The position numbers were made by a program, and so were the translations under genes. This document shows, in pieces, positions 1-8,721 of a stretch of 18,029 bases of DNA. Within the stretch, counting starts at the first letter, position 1, and every line of letters begins with the position of its first letter. Under the pieces are notes generated by a model. That model worked only from the letters and a program-made list of their open reading frames with translations. It was not told where the DNA came from and searched no databases. Source of the DNA: DTU078 sp002397345 (GTDB taxonomy: Bacteria > Bacillota > Clostridia > Oscillospirales > CAG-272); assembly GCA_937875545.1 (NCBI GenBank), contig CALLYE010000094.1, positions 1 through 18,029 of the forward strand, written 5' to 3'.

Positions 1-11
1 TTTAATATATT

Positions 12-17
12 AAAGGG
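12..17 (+). promoter_or_regulatory. Ribosome binding site deciding the first gene's start
   Basis: AAAGGG lies 9 nt before ATG 27 and directly touches the alternative ATG 18, so it supports the downstream start. Confidence 0.6.
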
Positions 18-26
18 ATGTTTTTC

Positions 27-395
27 ATGAAAAAGAAATTCACCTGCATTGTTTGTCCTGTCGGCTGCGAGCTGACCGCAACACTATCAGAGGACGGAAA
101 AACCGTTACAAAAGTCACCGGCAACACTTGTAAACGCGGCAAAAAATACGCTGTTGAAGAACTCACCGCACCCGCGCGCACTCTGACGTCAACAGTCAGA
201 CTGACAGGCTCCGCAGACAAGTTGCTGCCCGTACGCACCGATCGCTCGATACCAAAAGGCTCGCTTTTCGATGCGATGAAACTTATAAAAACTATCAGCG
301 CCACCGCGCCCGTTAAATCGGGTGATGTGCTTGTGAGCGATTTCATCATGCCCGGTATTAATCTGATTGCAACTAAAAATGTAGATGTTCTTTAA
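27..395 (+). CDS. DUF1667 Cys-rich redox-associated protein
   Basis: A 122-residue protein with the DUF1667 pattern: Cys7-x2-Cys10-x3-Cys14 followed by Cys35 in a CKRG context, resembling the N-terminal [4Fe-4S] site of molybdopterin oxidoreductases. The rest is a small domain with no signal peptide or membrane segment, so it is cytoplasmic. In Firmicutes this family is usually encoded after an FAD-dependent glycerol-3-phosphate dehydrogenase-like protein and a pyridine-nucleotide-disulfide oxidoreductase; those partners would lie left of the window, so that operon context is inference. I chose ATG 27 rather than ATG 18 because AAAGGG at 12-17 sits 9 nt before 27 but abuts 18. A strong hairpin terminator follows, so it is probably the last gene of its unit. 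Its biochemical role is unproven; electron transfer or cluster binding is the likely use of the four cysteines. Confidence 0.85.
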   Translation: MKKKFTCIVCPVGCELTATLSEDGKTVTKVTGNTCKRGKKYAVEELTAPARTLTSTVRLTGSADKLLPVRTDRSIPKGSLFDAMKLIKTISATAPVKSGDVLVSDFIMPGINLIATKNVDVL

Positions 396-407
396 GTCTC
401 CCATAAC

Positions 408-441
408 AACAGCGCGTGCCCTGTAACGGACACGCGCTGTT
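408..441 (+). terminator. Rho-independent terminator after the DUF1667 gene
   Basis: Perfect 11-bp stem, AACAGCGCGTG (408-418) against CACGCGCTGTT (431-441), with a 12-nt loop. A T-rich tract (440-450) follows on the + strand. The leftward operon ends at 461, so the same stem probably also stops transcription from the right, although its minus-strand side lacks a T-run. Confidence 0.85.
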
Positions 442-460
442 TTATTTTTTATAACTTTAC

Positions 461-1525
461 TTAACCTACGATACCGGAGCGTTCGATACCCTGCACCAGA
501 TAACGCTGGCAGAATATATACACAACGATCAGCGGAGCTATTATCAACAATCCGCAGGTATTGCGTATCGCTGAAATGTACAGGTTTTGACCCGCATAGT
601 TTGTATCAAGCCGTTTCGGTGTCATGATAATGTCGGGCATCAGCTTCCAGCCGGTGGTTGTGAAGAACATCTCGGTATAGAAGTTATCCGTCCACTGCCA
701 CGAGAAAGCGAACAGGAATATCGTGATCATCATCGGCACGGACAGCGGCAGGATTATCTTGAAGAATGTGCGCATTACGCCCGAGCCGTCGATGTACGCC
801 GATTCTTCAAGCTCATCAGGCACGCCGCGGAAGAACTGGCGCATTACCAGAATGTAAAGCCCGTTCTTAAACGCCAGCCCGCCGAATGAAAGCAGGAACA
901 GCGGCCAATAGGAGTTGTTGAGGTTCAGTGAGGTAAACCCTATCACACGCAGACTTTTTAAGTTATTCACACCGCCGCCAAGCAATTTAAATAATCCGAG
1001 AATATCGAAATATCTGAACTTCATGAATAGCGAAAGCTGGAGTGTTTCATGCGGGACGACCATTGTGAATACAACGAGAGCGAACAGCAGACCCGATCCT
1101 TTGAATTTGTACTTGGCAAATCCATAACCCACCGCGCTGCAGATCAACGTCTGGATTATGCCGCAGCCTACCGACAGCACGAAGGTGTTGAACAGCGCTG
1201 TGAAATATCCGGATTCCGCAAGGATCGCCTTATAGGTGTCAAGCGTCGGGTTTTTGGGTATCAGCTTCACCGTTACGTCAACGAAATCTTCACGCGACAT
1301 GAAAGACGACGAGATTTTGGAGAAGAACGGGAGCAATATGACATACGAGACGCCAAGCAGGAGAATCAACCTGAATATCTTGAATATCAACTGTCCCAAA
1401 AAGGACCAGGACAGATATTTGATACGGAATCGCATCCATTTGGAGGTGCGGTCGAAATCAACGCGGATTTTATTTTTAGATTCTTTCAGAATCTTCGGTC
1501 CGTTTTCAATATTTGAAGCGTTCAT
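461..1525 (-). CDS. Sugar ABC transporter permease, MalG-type (second pair)
   Basis: 354-residue inner-membrane permease of the CUT1 carbohydrate family (BPD_transp_1). A hydrophilic N-terminus of about 45 residues precedes TM1 (about 50-68). The cytoplasmic EAA loop that docks on the ATPase is at 240-260 (EESAYIDGSG...ILP), and the C-terminus ends GIERSGIVG, as is typical of MalG-type subunits. It is longer than the usual 270-300 residues, partly because of the N-terminus and partly because of an extra Gly/Asn-rich stretch around 178-203 between membrane segments. GGAGGT lies 7 nt before the ATG and overlaps the end of the preceding permease gene (14-nt gap), so the two are translated together. 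It is the last gene of the seven-gene operon. The substrate cannot be read from sequence; an oligosaccharide is inferred from the neighbours. Confidence 0.92.
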   Translation of the reverse strand: MNASNIENGPKILKESKNKIRVDFDRTSKWMRFRIKYLSWSFLGQLIFKIFRLILLLGVSYVILLPFFSKISSSFMSREDFVDVTVKLIPKNPTLDTYKAILAESGYFTALFNTFVLSVGCGIIQTLICSAVGYGFAKYKFKGSGLLFALVVFTMVVPHETLQLSLFMKFRYFDILGLFKLLGGGVNNLKSLRVIGFTSLNLNNSYWPLFLLSFGGLAFKNGLYILVMRQFFRGVPDELEESAYIDGSGVMRTFFKIILPLSVPMMITIFLFAFSWQWTDNFYTEMFFTTTGWKLMPDIIMTPKRLDTNYAGQNLYISAIRNTCGLLIIAPLIVVYIFCQRYLVQGIERSGIVG

Positions 1526-1539
1526 TTATCTTACCTCCA

Positions 1540-2514
1540 TCAAGTATCGCGCTTTTGGTAGAAGATGTATGCCGAGAGTATTGCGGTCACCGCAGCGATT
1601 AAACCGATAACTATCAGGAAGTACATCCAGGACATCGCGGTGCTGACTGTCTGCATACCGGCTTCCCTATATACACCTGAGATATAATTCATAACCTGGT
1701 TAGACTGCGATGTAAACGAGTCTATGACGGTATAAATCGTATTCGCCAGTATCATCGGGCTTATCATCGGGAAGGTTATCTTCCAGAACGTTTCCCACGC
1801 TGAAGCGCCGTCTATCGAGCAGGACTCATAAATGGCGGGGGAAATCGACTGCAAGCCTGCCAAGAAGATAAGCATCTGCACGCCGGAGCGGTTGATTATA
1901 TTGTAAATCTGGTTTACATACTGGGACACATATTTCAGCAGATCATTTCCTACCTGCATGTTATTGAATAGCATCGATAAGTCCGCGACCGACACGATCT
2001 GTGTGACCGTGTCTTTACCCGTACCGGTATCAATACCTCTCGTGGTATCGCTCATGTAGGACAGGAGCTGGTTTGACTGGTCGATTTGGTCGATAAGCCC
2101 CGTGCTGAGTATAACCGGCACGAAGAATATCGCTCTGAACGCCGCGCGTCCAAACATGTTCTGGTTGAGCAGCACCGCCATGAACAGTGAGAATATCACT
2201 ATGGCGGGGATGTCGAACACAAGCTGCTGTACGCCGCTTGTCAGCGTGCGCACGAAGCCCGGGTCTTCGAACAGTGCTTTTTGGTAGTTTTCCCAACCCA
2301 CGAACTTCAGCATATAGCCGCCGCCGGGCAGGATCTGTATTTCATGGAAGCTGTATTTGATTGAATCGAATATAACCGGCAGATATATTACGATGAATCC
2401 AATCAGGAACGGCAGGATAAACAGCCAGCCCGCGCGGGCTTTGCGCTTATCAAGGCTTACCGATCTGCGCCTCTTTTTAGGCGGTGCGTTTTTAACGGTT
2501 GAAGCGTTAGTCAT
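1540..2514 (-). CDS. Sugar ABC transporter permease, MalF/UgpA-type (second pair)
   Basis: 324-residue CUT1 permease. It has a basic N-terminus (KKRRRS), TM1 around 29-50, and the EAA loop at about 229-250 (YESCSIDGASAWETFWKITF). Residues about 138-210 form an unusually long polar stretch between membrane segments, likely extracellular, where ordinary members have a short loop. In MalF an extended loop (P2) contacts the binding protein, so this one may do the same with the giant binding protein of this operon (inference). The gene starts 10 nt after the DUF5696 stop codon, with AGGGG as probable ribosome binding site overlapping that stop, and leads directly into the MalG-type partner. It forms the second complete permease pair of the operon, for which no separate binding protein is encoded. 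Confidence 0.92.
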   Translation of the reverse strand: MTNASTVKNAPPKKRRRSVSLDKRKARAGWLFILPFLIGFIVIYLPVIFDSIKYSFHEIQILPGGGYMLKFVGWENYQKALFEDPGFVRTLTSGVQQLVFDIPAIVIFSLFMAVLLNQNMFGRAAFRAIFFVPVILSTGLIDQIDQSNQLLSYMSDTTRGIDTGTGKDTVTQIVSVADLSMLFNNMQVGNDLLKYVSQYVNQIYNIINRSGVQMLIFLAGLQSISPAIYESCSIDGASAWETFWKITFPMISPMILANTIYTVIDSFTSQSNQVMNYISGVYREAGMQTVSTAMSWMYFLIVIGLIAAVTAILSAYIFYQKRDT

Positions 2515-2524
2515 TTAACTTATC

Positions 2525-5500
2525 TCACCCCTTTATCTTTATATAGCTTATCGCCGGGATGGTGTAACCTTCAACCGTCACTGTGAAGGAGTTATAGTTC
2601 AGGATGAAACTATCGCCGTTCGCGTATGTCACCCTAACTATCAGACCGTTGTCGGAAGTATATTTTGTATACTTGTATCCTCCGTCTTCGGTGGTGCCTT
2701 CGGTGCCCTCGCCGGTCGGTTCCGTTGTGGTCATATCATCAGTGCTGGTCGTGGTTCCGGTTGCGGGTGTGGTGGTGGTATCAGTCAGAGGAGTACCGCT
2801 GCTCTGTCCCGCTTCCTCAGCTTTGCGCTGGGCAAGCTTTGCGGCTTTCTCTTTCTTTGCGGCATCTTCGGCTTCTTTCTTGGCTTTTGCTTCCGCAGCT
2901 TCCTTTTCAGCTATTTCATCCGCTTCTTTTTCATAATCGAAGGGGACGCGTTCGCCGATGAGGAATTCGTGATTCATGATAGGCTCATACTTAACGCTGG
3001 AAAGCGCTTCGTTAAGCTCTTTATACTTGGCGATCAGGTCATCGCGCCAAATGTCGTAGGATACCGAATAATATTCGGAGTAACCTGACTCTTTTAGCTC
3101 AGCGACGTTCTGTTTTACAAGTAAGAAGTAAGGCGCGGATCCGTTTTCTATGATCTTGAGGGTTTCATAGTTTATATCGCCCGCCATATTGGTCGGGCTG
3201 CCCGCGTAGTCGAGATAGCCATGGAACACCATTCCGAACAACGGGATCGATTCGCTCGCGTAGGTATAACGGCTGGAGTCAAGCGATACATTAAGTACAT
3301 GTGAAACATATTGGAGCGTATACGCGTTGCCGCCGTCGACCATGATGTTGCTATACTTATTATTGAGTTTATTAAGTGTATCTATGACAAATTCTTTGGA
3401 GTCCTCGCGGTTGTACGGATTCTTCTTGTTAAAGTCGGAGTTCAGATCTGAGCCAAGCGAAGCGACTGATACGCCTGCCACACCGCCGATCTTATCCATT
3501 GCTCCCGAGAAGGAGTTAAACAGTCTGCCGAATACCGACGGAGAAACCGCGACAAACTCGGTATACTCGAAGAACTGCAGAGCCGCGCTGTAAACACGCT
3601 TTCTTGTATAACGCGAGTCGATGGTTTTTATAGCGTCGGTACGGTATGAGAAGCCGTCAAACCATTTTTTATCGGCTTGATATGAAAAATCGAATTCGGG
3701 GAATAAACCGATATTATGCTCTTTTGCATATGCGAGGAAGTCCTCATATCCCTTGTCTCCGCCGGTGGTCTTTTCAAACTCCACTTTAAAAGGCATTGTG
3801 CAGTACATACCGCCGTTGGTAAAGCCCTTAAGACGGAAGTTTATGTTTGTCACGCCCTCGGACGACAGATCGCTGTATATTTCTTTAAGGTCGTCAAAGG
3901 TGGTGAGCGGTGTTTTAACCATTACCGGCATGCTGAGTATCTTTTTCTGTGTATTAATAACGCCGAGCGTCTCGATGTAAAGCGGGATGTCATTGCCTTT
4001 TTCCTTGCCGGATACCGACAGTTTGCTGATAACGCCTTCACGCTCGAGGAAATCTCTATACGCTTTTGCCATGCCGACATAGCTTACTTCGTAGTAATCG
4101 GAAATTCCTTTTTCCGCCGCTACCTTGTCGTCGGTCAGCATAATGTATCTGATACGGTAGTTACCGGTATATTTACGTTTTGAAACCACCGTCCAGGTCG
4201 CGTTCGCACCGACAGACATCGATGCCGCGAGGTTATAGGAGTCTTTAGGTCTGGGATAGAACTCTGTGTATACCGAGTTATATTTATGCAGAACGTTGCC
4301 GCCGTGGTCGGTGACGACTTTAGCAAGCGCGTCGCCTTCTTCTATGATAGCGACATAGCCGCGGTTCTCTTCCACCGGCGTTGATACGTCGACAAGCTCC
4401 GTTTTCGGCTCGTCATATGTCTGCGTTTCGCCGTTTTCATCTACATAAGTATAAACAGTCTGTTCTTCTTTGGTGACAAGCTCGCCCTTATAGTTCTCAA
4501 CCACACCGAATACGGGCATACGCATCACTTGCTGGTGAGCGCCGCTGATTTCGTGATAGGCGTAGTCCTGACCATAAAGCTGTCCCGAAATAATACGCGA
4601 CGTGCCCTGTTTTACTATGTCCTCGAACCGCAGCAGCGTACCGCTGCCGTCGGGGATCATTGTATAACCCTTGTTTTCAGAAGAACCGGCACCGAAATAA
4701 GGCAGAATCCTTATATAGTTCAACGAATAGGTTGCTTCGTTGAATTTTATACCGTTTGCCGGCAGACGTACTGTTAAACCGTATTGATCCAGCGTATACT
4801 CCAGCGACATCCGGAAAAGCGCCGGGTCGTTGTCCTTACCGGAATATTCAGTCATCAGGTGGTCTTCTTGCAGCGTTTCGTAAGTATAGTTAGGGCAGAA
4901 TTCCCTGATTATCGATTCGATAAGGTTCAGCTCGCGTTCAGCGGGATCCGGGTCAAACACATAGACCGCCATTTTTTTGGTGATCGGGAATGTCGACTGC
5001 AGCTCCTGCTTGGCGCGTTCCGTCAGGTTCGGGTCGTCCGGGTTTTTAAAGGTATAGAACGCCAAGAACCTTTTTAATTTTGCGGGATCGGTAATATTTT
5101 TTACAATTAATTCTTCAAAACGGCTTGCCTCGATATATCTCGGAACGAGCTTGCGTGTTTCCTGCCTGCCGAGTATATATTCGACGCGGATACCGTTTTT
5201 AAGGTTTTTCTTCGTGATCTGATTGCGCAGCGCGGCTTCGACGTATGAAAACATCGGCACTTCGGTGTCGTTGCTTGTATACTTGATTATAATCTGCGAT
5301 AGAATCTGGTTTTTAATGTTGTCAGATACAACCTTCCCATCAGCCATCGGCGCTGCGACGTCGTATGGGTTTGAGAACATTACCATTCCAGATTTAGTGT
5401 TTTTTACCGCGATTTCGCCGGTTATATTATGGTAGTAAAGCTCATAACCGAAACCCTGTGTATCCGGGACTGCTAGTTCCATAGTGGCGAGCTTTTCTTC

Positions 5501-5671
5501 CTGCGTGGCGTAAACTGTGGTACGGTAATCTATAATTTCGGTTTTGCCTTCATCAGCTTTTGTTTTAGCGGCGGTTTCAGCGGCGAAAACAGGGAGGATC
5601 GACAGATTTGCAACCGCTCCGAAAAGCATTACGAAGATAAGCAGTGCCGAAATAATCTTAGTTTTATTCAT
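2525..5671 (-). CDS. DUF5696 secreted protein, probable glycoside-hydrolase-like barrel
   Basis: 1048 residues with a Sec signal peptide (KTK, hydrophobic core 7-28, likely cleavage after VFA at 30) and no lipobox, so it is exported. Residues about 60-540 look mostly beta-rich. Residues about 560-890 alternate strands and helices like a TIM barrel, with strand-end motifs NINFRLKG (609-616), GLFPEFDF (655-662), SLGSDLNSD (738-746) and NIMVDGG (775-781), then IPLFGMVFHGYLDYAG (809-824), all reminiscent of glycoside hydrolases. E659, D661, D742, D746 and D779 are candidate catalytic residues. An Ala/Glu/Lys coiled coil follows (914-956), then a Thr-rich linker (957-998) and a small beta domain (999-1048). 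I assign DUF5696 from overall resemblance; hydrolase function is inference. It sits between the Yip1 gene (32-nt gap) and the second permease pair. AGGAGA lies 11 nt before the ATG. Confidence 0.8.
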   Translation of the reverse strand: MNKTKIISALLIFVMLFGAVANLSILPVFAAETAAKTKADEGKTEIIDYRTTVYATQEEKLATMELAVPDTQGFGYELYYHNITGEIAVKNTKSGMVMFSNPYDVAAPMADGKVVSDNIKNQILSQIIIKYTSNDTEVPMFSYVEAALRNQITKKNLKNGIRVEYILGRQETRKLVPRYIEASRFEELIVKNITDPAKLKRFLAFYTFKNPDDPNLTERAKQELQSTFPITKKMAVYVFDPDPAERELNLIESIIREFCPNYTYETLQEDHLMTEYSGKDNDPALFRMSLEYTLDQYGLTVRLPANGIKFNEATYSLNYIRILPYFGAGSSENKGYTMIPDGSGTLLRFEDIVKQGTSRIISGQLYGQDYAYHEISGAHQQVMRMPVFGVVENYKGELVTKEEQTVYTYVDENGETQTYDEPKTELVDVSTPVEENRGYVAIIEEGDALAKVVTDHGGNVLHKYNSVYTEFYPRPKDSYNLAASMSVGANATWTVVSKRKYTGNYRIRYIMLTDDKVAAEKGISDYYEVSYVGMAKAYRDFLEREGVISKLSVSGKEKGNDIPLYIETLGVINTQKKILSMPVMVKTPLTTFDDLKEIYSDLSSEGVTNINFRLKGFTNGGMYCTMPFKVEFEKTTGGDKGYEDFLAYAKEHNIGLFPEFDFSYQADKKWFDGFSYRTDAIKTIDSRYTRKRVYSAALQFFEYTEFVAVSPSVFGRLFNSFSGAMDKIGGVAGVSVASLGSDLNSDFNKKNPYNREDSKEFVIDTLNKLNNKYSNIMVDGGNAYTLQYVSHVLNVSLDSSRYTYASESIPLFGMVFHGYLDYAGSPTNMAGDINYETLKIIENGSAPYFLLVKQNVAELKESGYSEYYSVSYDIWRDDLIAKYKELNEALSSVKYEPIMNHEFLIGERVPFDYEKEADEIAEKEAAEAKAKKEAEDAAKKEKAAKLAQRKAEEAGQSSGTPLTDTTTTPATGTTTSTDDMTTTEPTGEGTEGTTEDGGYKYTKYTSDNGLIVRVTYANGDSFILNYNSFTVTVEGYTIPAISYIKIKG

Positions 5672-5703
5672 TATTTCTATGTTCTCCTATCCTTGTAATC
5701 CGG

Positions 5704-7836
5704 TTAGAATCTGTACGAAATCTCGGTTACGATGCTCGATACAAAACCGATCATCTTCACTACCAGAGTCGACATCAAGATCATAACGAACATTATGAAC
5801 GCCATACCGACAAGGGTTCCGAGACTTGTGAGCACGTTTTTGCCCAGCGAATAATCGTGTGTGACCATCATTCCGAAGAATATAAGTATTCCCACCCAAT
5901 ACCATGTGATTGTTATGAGCATCGTGTAGATATTTACTTCCGACAAGGTGATGAAGTTTGTCAGCAGCGTCGCCGGGATGATAAGTATCGGAATAGGAAT
6001 CAACGAATATGAAGTCGCAATGAAGATATCTTTAAAGCTGCCTTCACCGTCGAACATAGTAGTAAGACACCAGTTTGCCGTCACCCAAAGGAAGAGCGGG
6101 ACCAGCAGCGAGGTCACCTGCACGAATATGCTCGAATAATTCCAAAACGGATTTAATATATAGGATCTGCCGATCGCCTGATATGTAAAGGCAACCACCG
6201 CAAGCGCGATATAGAAGATAGCGCCGCGGATCGAGCCTCGTTTCTCATGCTTAAGATCCCAGAACCCGTCGAATGGGTGGACAATAAGGTGGAAACCGTA
6301 CAGGATTTCCTGTCCGAAGGTACGTTTTTTAGTTGAAAGCGCGGTCTTTTTATTGACCTTACCAGCATAGCCTGAGAATTTTGCGATTCCCCAGACCAGT
6401 GCTACGATGATGATGGGAATAACGATGATGTACTTGGCAACCCATTCCTGACGATACATCTTGAACGCGGTTGAATAGTTGTCGACGTCGTATGCGTATT
6501 TAAAATACTGCATCGCGTCTGTCCAATTGCCGTCTCTGTACAACGCCTTGCCGATTCCGACGTAGGCGGTGTCAAAGTTGGTGTTGCGCTGGAGTATCGC
6601 TTTCCAGTCGTCGACTGCCTTATTATAGTTGCGGTTGTTTTCGTTGTGCAGCGCATTGACGAGTATGTCACCATATTCGGTGCGGTTATACAACGTGAGG
6701 TTGTTGGCGGTTTTATCAAGTATTATAAGGTTCTTGCCTTGATAAGCAAGCGCCTCGATGCTCTGGATGTTACCAATCTGCATACCTTTGTCACCGAAAG
6801 CGAACAGCAGGTTGCCGTTACTGTCATATGTGAACACCTTCGAGCGCTTCTCGTCAATAATCGACCACGTGCCCTCTTCGCCCAGTGCGACGTCGATGAT
6901 TTTAGACGGACCGGTTATATCGGAAAATACCGATGAACGGTTTAAATTAACCTCGCCGCCCGGACCGAAGAAGCCGTTGCGCGCCATGATATCGGTTCCC
7001 GCGGTATTAAGTTTTTTTACCGGCGCATAAGGTGAGCCTTTATCTGTTATCGAAGCCACCTGCGAAGCTTCCTCGATCGAGGAAGTCGTCACATAGATGA
7101 ATCCGCGGTCGTCGATTGTGATGTTGTTAAACTCGGTGGATATATACTGTGCGGAAAGTGCGCGCTGCTCAGCGGTCTGGAACGCACGCCACATAATATC
7201 CACTAAGTTGTAGGAAACCTTCTGTGCTCCGATAAAGCCCTGGAAATTGCCTTCTTTATCAAGCGATATTATGCCCTGATAAGTGGTGGAAGAAACGACA
7301 TAGATACGTTCGGCTGCGTCAACCGCCAGCGCGATCGGCTTATAGATAGCGTTGGTTTCAAATACCTTTGATGTTGGTTTTTCAAGGATGTGATCGATCT
7401 TGCCGTCAAGACTGAATATCACGATACGGTTGTTTTCGGTATCCGCAACATATATGAATTTATCGGTGATAAATACTCCGCTCGGTGAGCTTAGACCGTC
7501 TTTCACGCCTTGGTCGTTGACAAATTCGGAAATCGAGAATTTATACTTGAAGAACGGATCAAGCACCAATATACGGTTGTTGCCCGCGTCGGCGATGTAA
7601 ATGTTTTTGTTAGCGTCTACAACGAGGTCGCGGGGATCAGCCATTGCGCCGGGTATGCCCATATATGCGGAGTCGATCTGCATTACGGGGGCATACGCGT
7701 CGGGCGATAACAGCGATCTTTGGTGGATCGAATAAGTATAGGTATCATATGCTGCCGCATATGTCGGGACTGCTTGAACCGCGAGGAGTAGTATTACTGT
7801 AAAGAATGTCAGAATGCGTAATATTTGCTTTCTCAC
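5704..7836 (-). CDS. NHL beta-propeller / TPR / Yip1 membrane protein
   Basis: 710 residues. A signal sequence (about 7-28) leads to an extracellular NHL-repeat propeller (about 60-385) with clear blades: DLVVDANKNIYIADAGNNRI (70-89), GVFITDKFIYVADTENNRI (120-138), ALAVDAAERIYVV (169-181) and NITIDDRGFIYVT (238-250). A TPR-like helical pair follows (400-455, KAVDDWKAIL and GKALYRDGNWTDAMQYFKYA), then one membrane helix (468-485). The C-terminal Yip1-family domain (about 510-700) has some five membrane helices. Such proteins recur next to DUF5696 and CUT1 transporter genes in Firmicutes; their role is not established. A scaffold or sensor coupling an outside ligand to the transporter is inference. 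The start is GTG with GGAGGGAG about 8 nt upstream, so no ATG is needed. The gene lies 19 nt after a permease gene and 32 nt before the DUF5696 gene. Confidence 0.85.
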   Translation of the reverse strand: MRKQILRILTFFTVILLLAVQAVPTYAAAYDTYTYSIHQRSLLSPDAYAPVMQIDSAYMGIPGAMADPRDLVVDANKNIYIADAGNNRILVLDPFFKYKFSISEFVNDQGVKDGLSSPSGVFITDKFIYVADTENNRIVIFSLDGKIDHILEKPTSKVFETNAIYKPIALAVDAAERIYVVSSTTYQGIISLDKEGNFQGFIGAQKVSYNLVDIMWRAFQTAEQRALSAQYISTEFNNITIDDRGFIYVTTSSIEEASQVASITDKGSPYAPVKKLNTAGTDIMARNGFFGPGGEVNLNRSSVFSDITGPSKIIDVALGEEGTWSIIDEKRSKVFTYDSNGNLLFAFGDKGMQIGNIQSIEALAYQGKNLIILDKTANNLTLYNRTEYGDILVNALHNENNRNYNKAVDDWKAILQRNTNFDTAYVGIGKALYRDGNWTDAMQYFKYAYDVDNYSTAFKMYRQEWVAKYIIVIPIIIVALVWGIAKFSGYAGKVNKKTALSTKKRTFGQEILYGFHLIVHPFDGFWDLKHEKRGSIRGAIFYIALAVVAFTYQAIGRSYILNPFWNYSSIFVQVTSLLVPLFLWVTANWCLTTMFDGEGSFKDIFIATSYSLIPIPILIIPATLLTNFITLSEVNIYTMLITITWYWVGILIFFGMMVTHDYSLGKNVLTSLGTLVGMAFIMFVMILMSTLVVKMIGFVSSIVTEISYRF

Positions 7837-7855
7837 TTAAATCACTCCCTCCCCT

Positions 7856-8719
7856 TTAATCTTTCATGCCAGACGACGCCATCGTTTCAACGATACGCGA
7901 CTGGTTGATAATAAACACTGTGATCGGTACGCTCATCATCAGTATGATAGCCGCGGTTGATGCGCCCGTGCTTACACCGGATATCGTCGATATCGCGGTG
8001 TTGAATGTTTTAAGCGATTCGTCCCAGACGTATCCCGAAGCGCCGGTGTTCCAAACGCCCTGGAAGGTTGTGACCATCAGCGTCAGCCATGCCGGTTTAA
8101 CCAGCGGCATAACGATGTTCCAATAAATGCCCAGCTCCGACGAGCCGTCTATTCGCGCGGCTTCTATCATTTCATCCGAAACGTTTCCGTCAATAAACTG
8201 TTTCATCAGATACAGCCCCAGCGTCGACGCCCAGACGGGTACGATCGAGATTGTGTAGGTGTTCAGCCAGCCCAACGCGACAAAGATGATGAAGCTGGTG
8301 ATACCGGAAACGGTAGAGGAGATCATCAGTGAATACTGGATGACGGCGAATATGAATTTCGTGCCGGGGAAACGGATTTTTGACAGTGCGTAAGCGGTCA
8401 GCGAGCCGAGTATCAGGCAGCCGAGCGTCGCCAGCACCGAGATTACGATTGTGTTAAAGATGTATCTTGAGATCGGAACCCATGTGGCGTTCATGTTGGT
8501 GAACAAGTCGATGAAGTTTTGCAGCGTCGGTTTTGCCACATAAAAGCGCGGAGGAGTGATATTGCGCTCACCCAGCGGCTTGAAGGCTGTAACGATGAGG
8601 AACCACATCGGCAGGAACATGAATACGCCGAGGATCGCAAGCACGATGGTGATACCGGTATCGCCTCCGACCGAACGGTTGAGGACAACGGCATGCTTTC
8701 TGGTTCTGAGTTTTTTCAT
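7856..8719 (-). CDS. Sugar ABC transporter permease, MalG-type (first pair)
   Basis: 287-residue CUT1 permease of normal length. TM1 is about 23-45, several more helices lie between 88 and 173, and the EAA loop is at about 182-210 (DEMIEAARIDGSSELGIYWN, then MPLVKP), which binds the ATPase in the cytoplasm. The last helix (256-272) is followed by a short tail ending SSGMKD. The start codon lies 2 nt after the stop of the MalF-type partner, so translation is coupled; AAGGTGGG upstream is the likely ribosome binding site and overlaps the end of the partner gene. With its partner and the binding protein encoded upstream it makes a complete importer except for the nucleotide-binding subunit. Confidence 0.94.
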   Translation of the reverse strand: MKKLRTRKHAVVLNRSVGGDTGITIVLAILGVFMFLPMWFLIVTAFKPLGERNITPPRFYVAKPTLQNFIDLFTNMNATWVPISRYIFNTIVISVLATLGCLILGSLTAYALSKIRFPGTKFIFAVIQYSLMISSTVSGITSFIIFVALGWLNTYTISIVPVWASTLGLYLMKQFIDGNVSDEMIEAARIDGSSELGIYWNIVMPLVKPAWLTLMVTTFQGVWNTGASGYVWDESLKTFNTAISTISGVSTGASTAAIILMMSVPITVFIINQSRIVETMASSGMKD

Positions 8720-8721
8720 TG

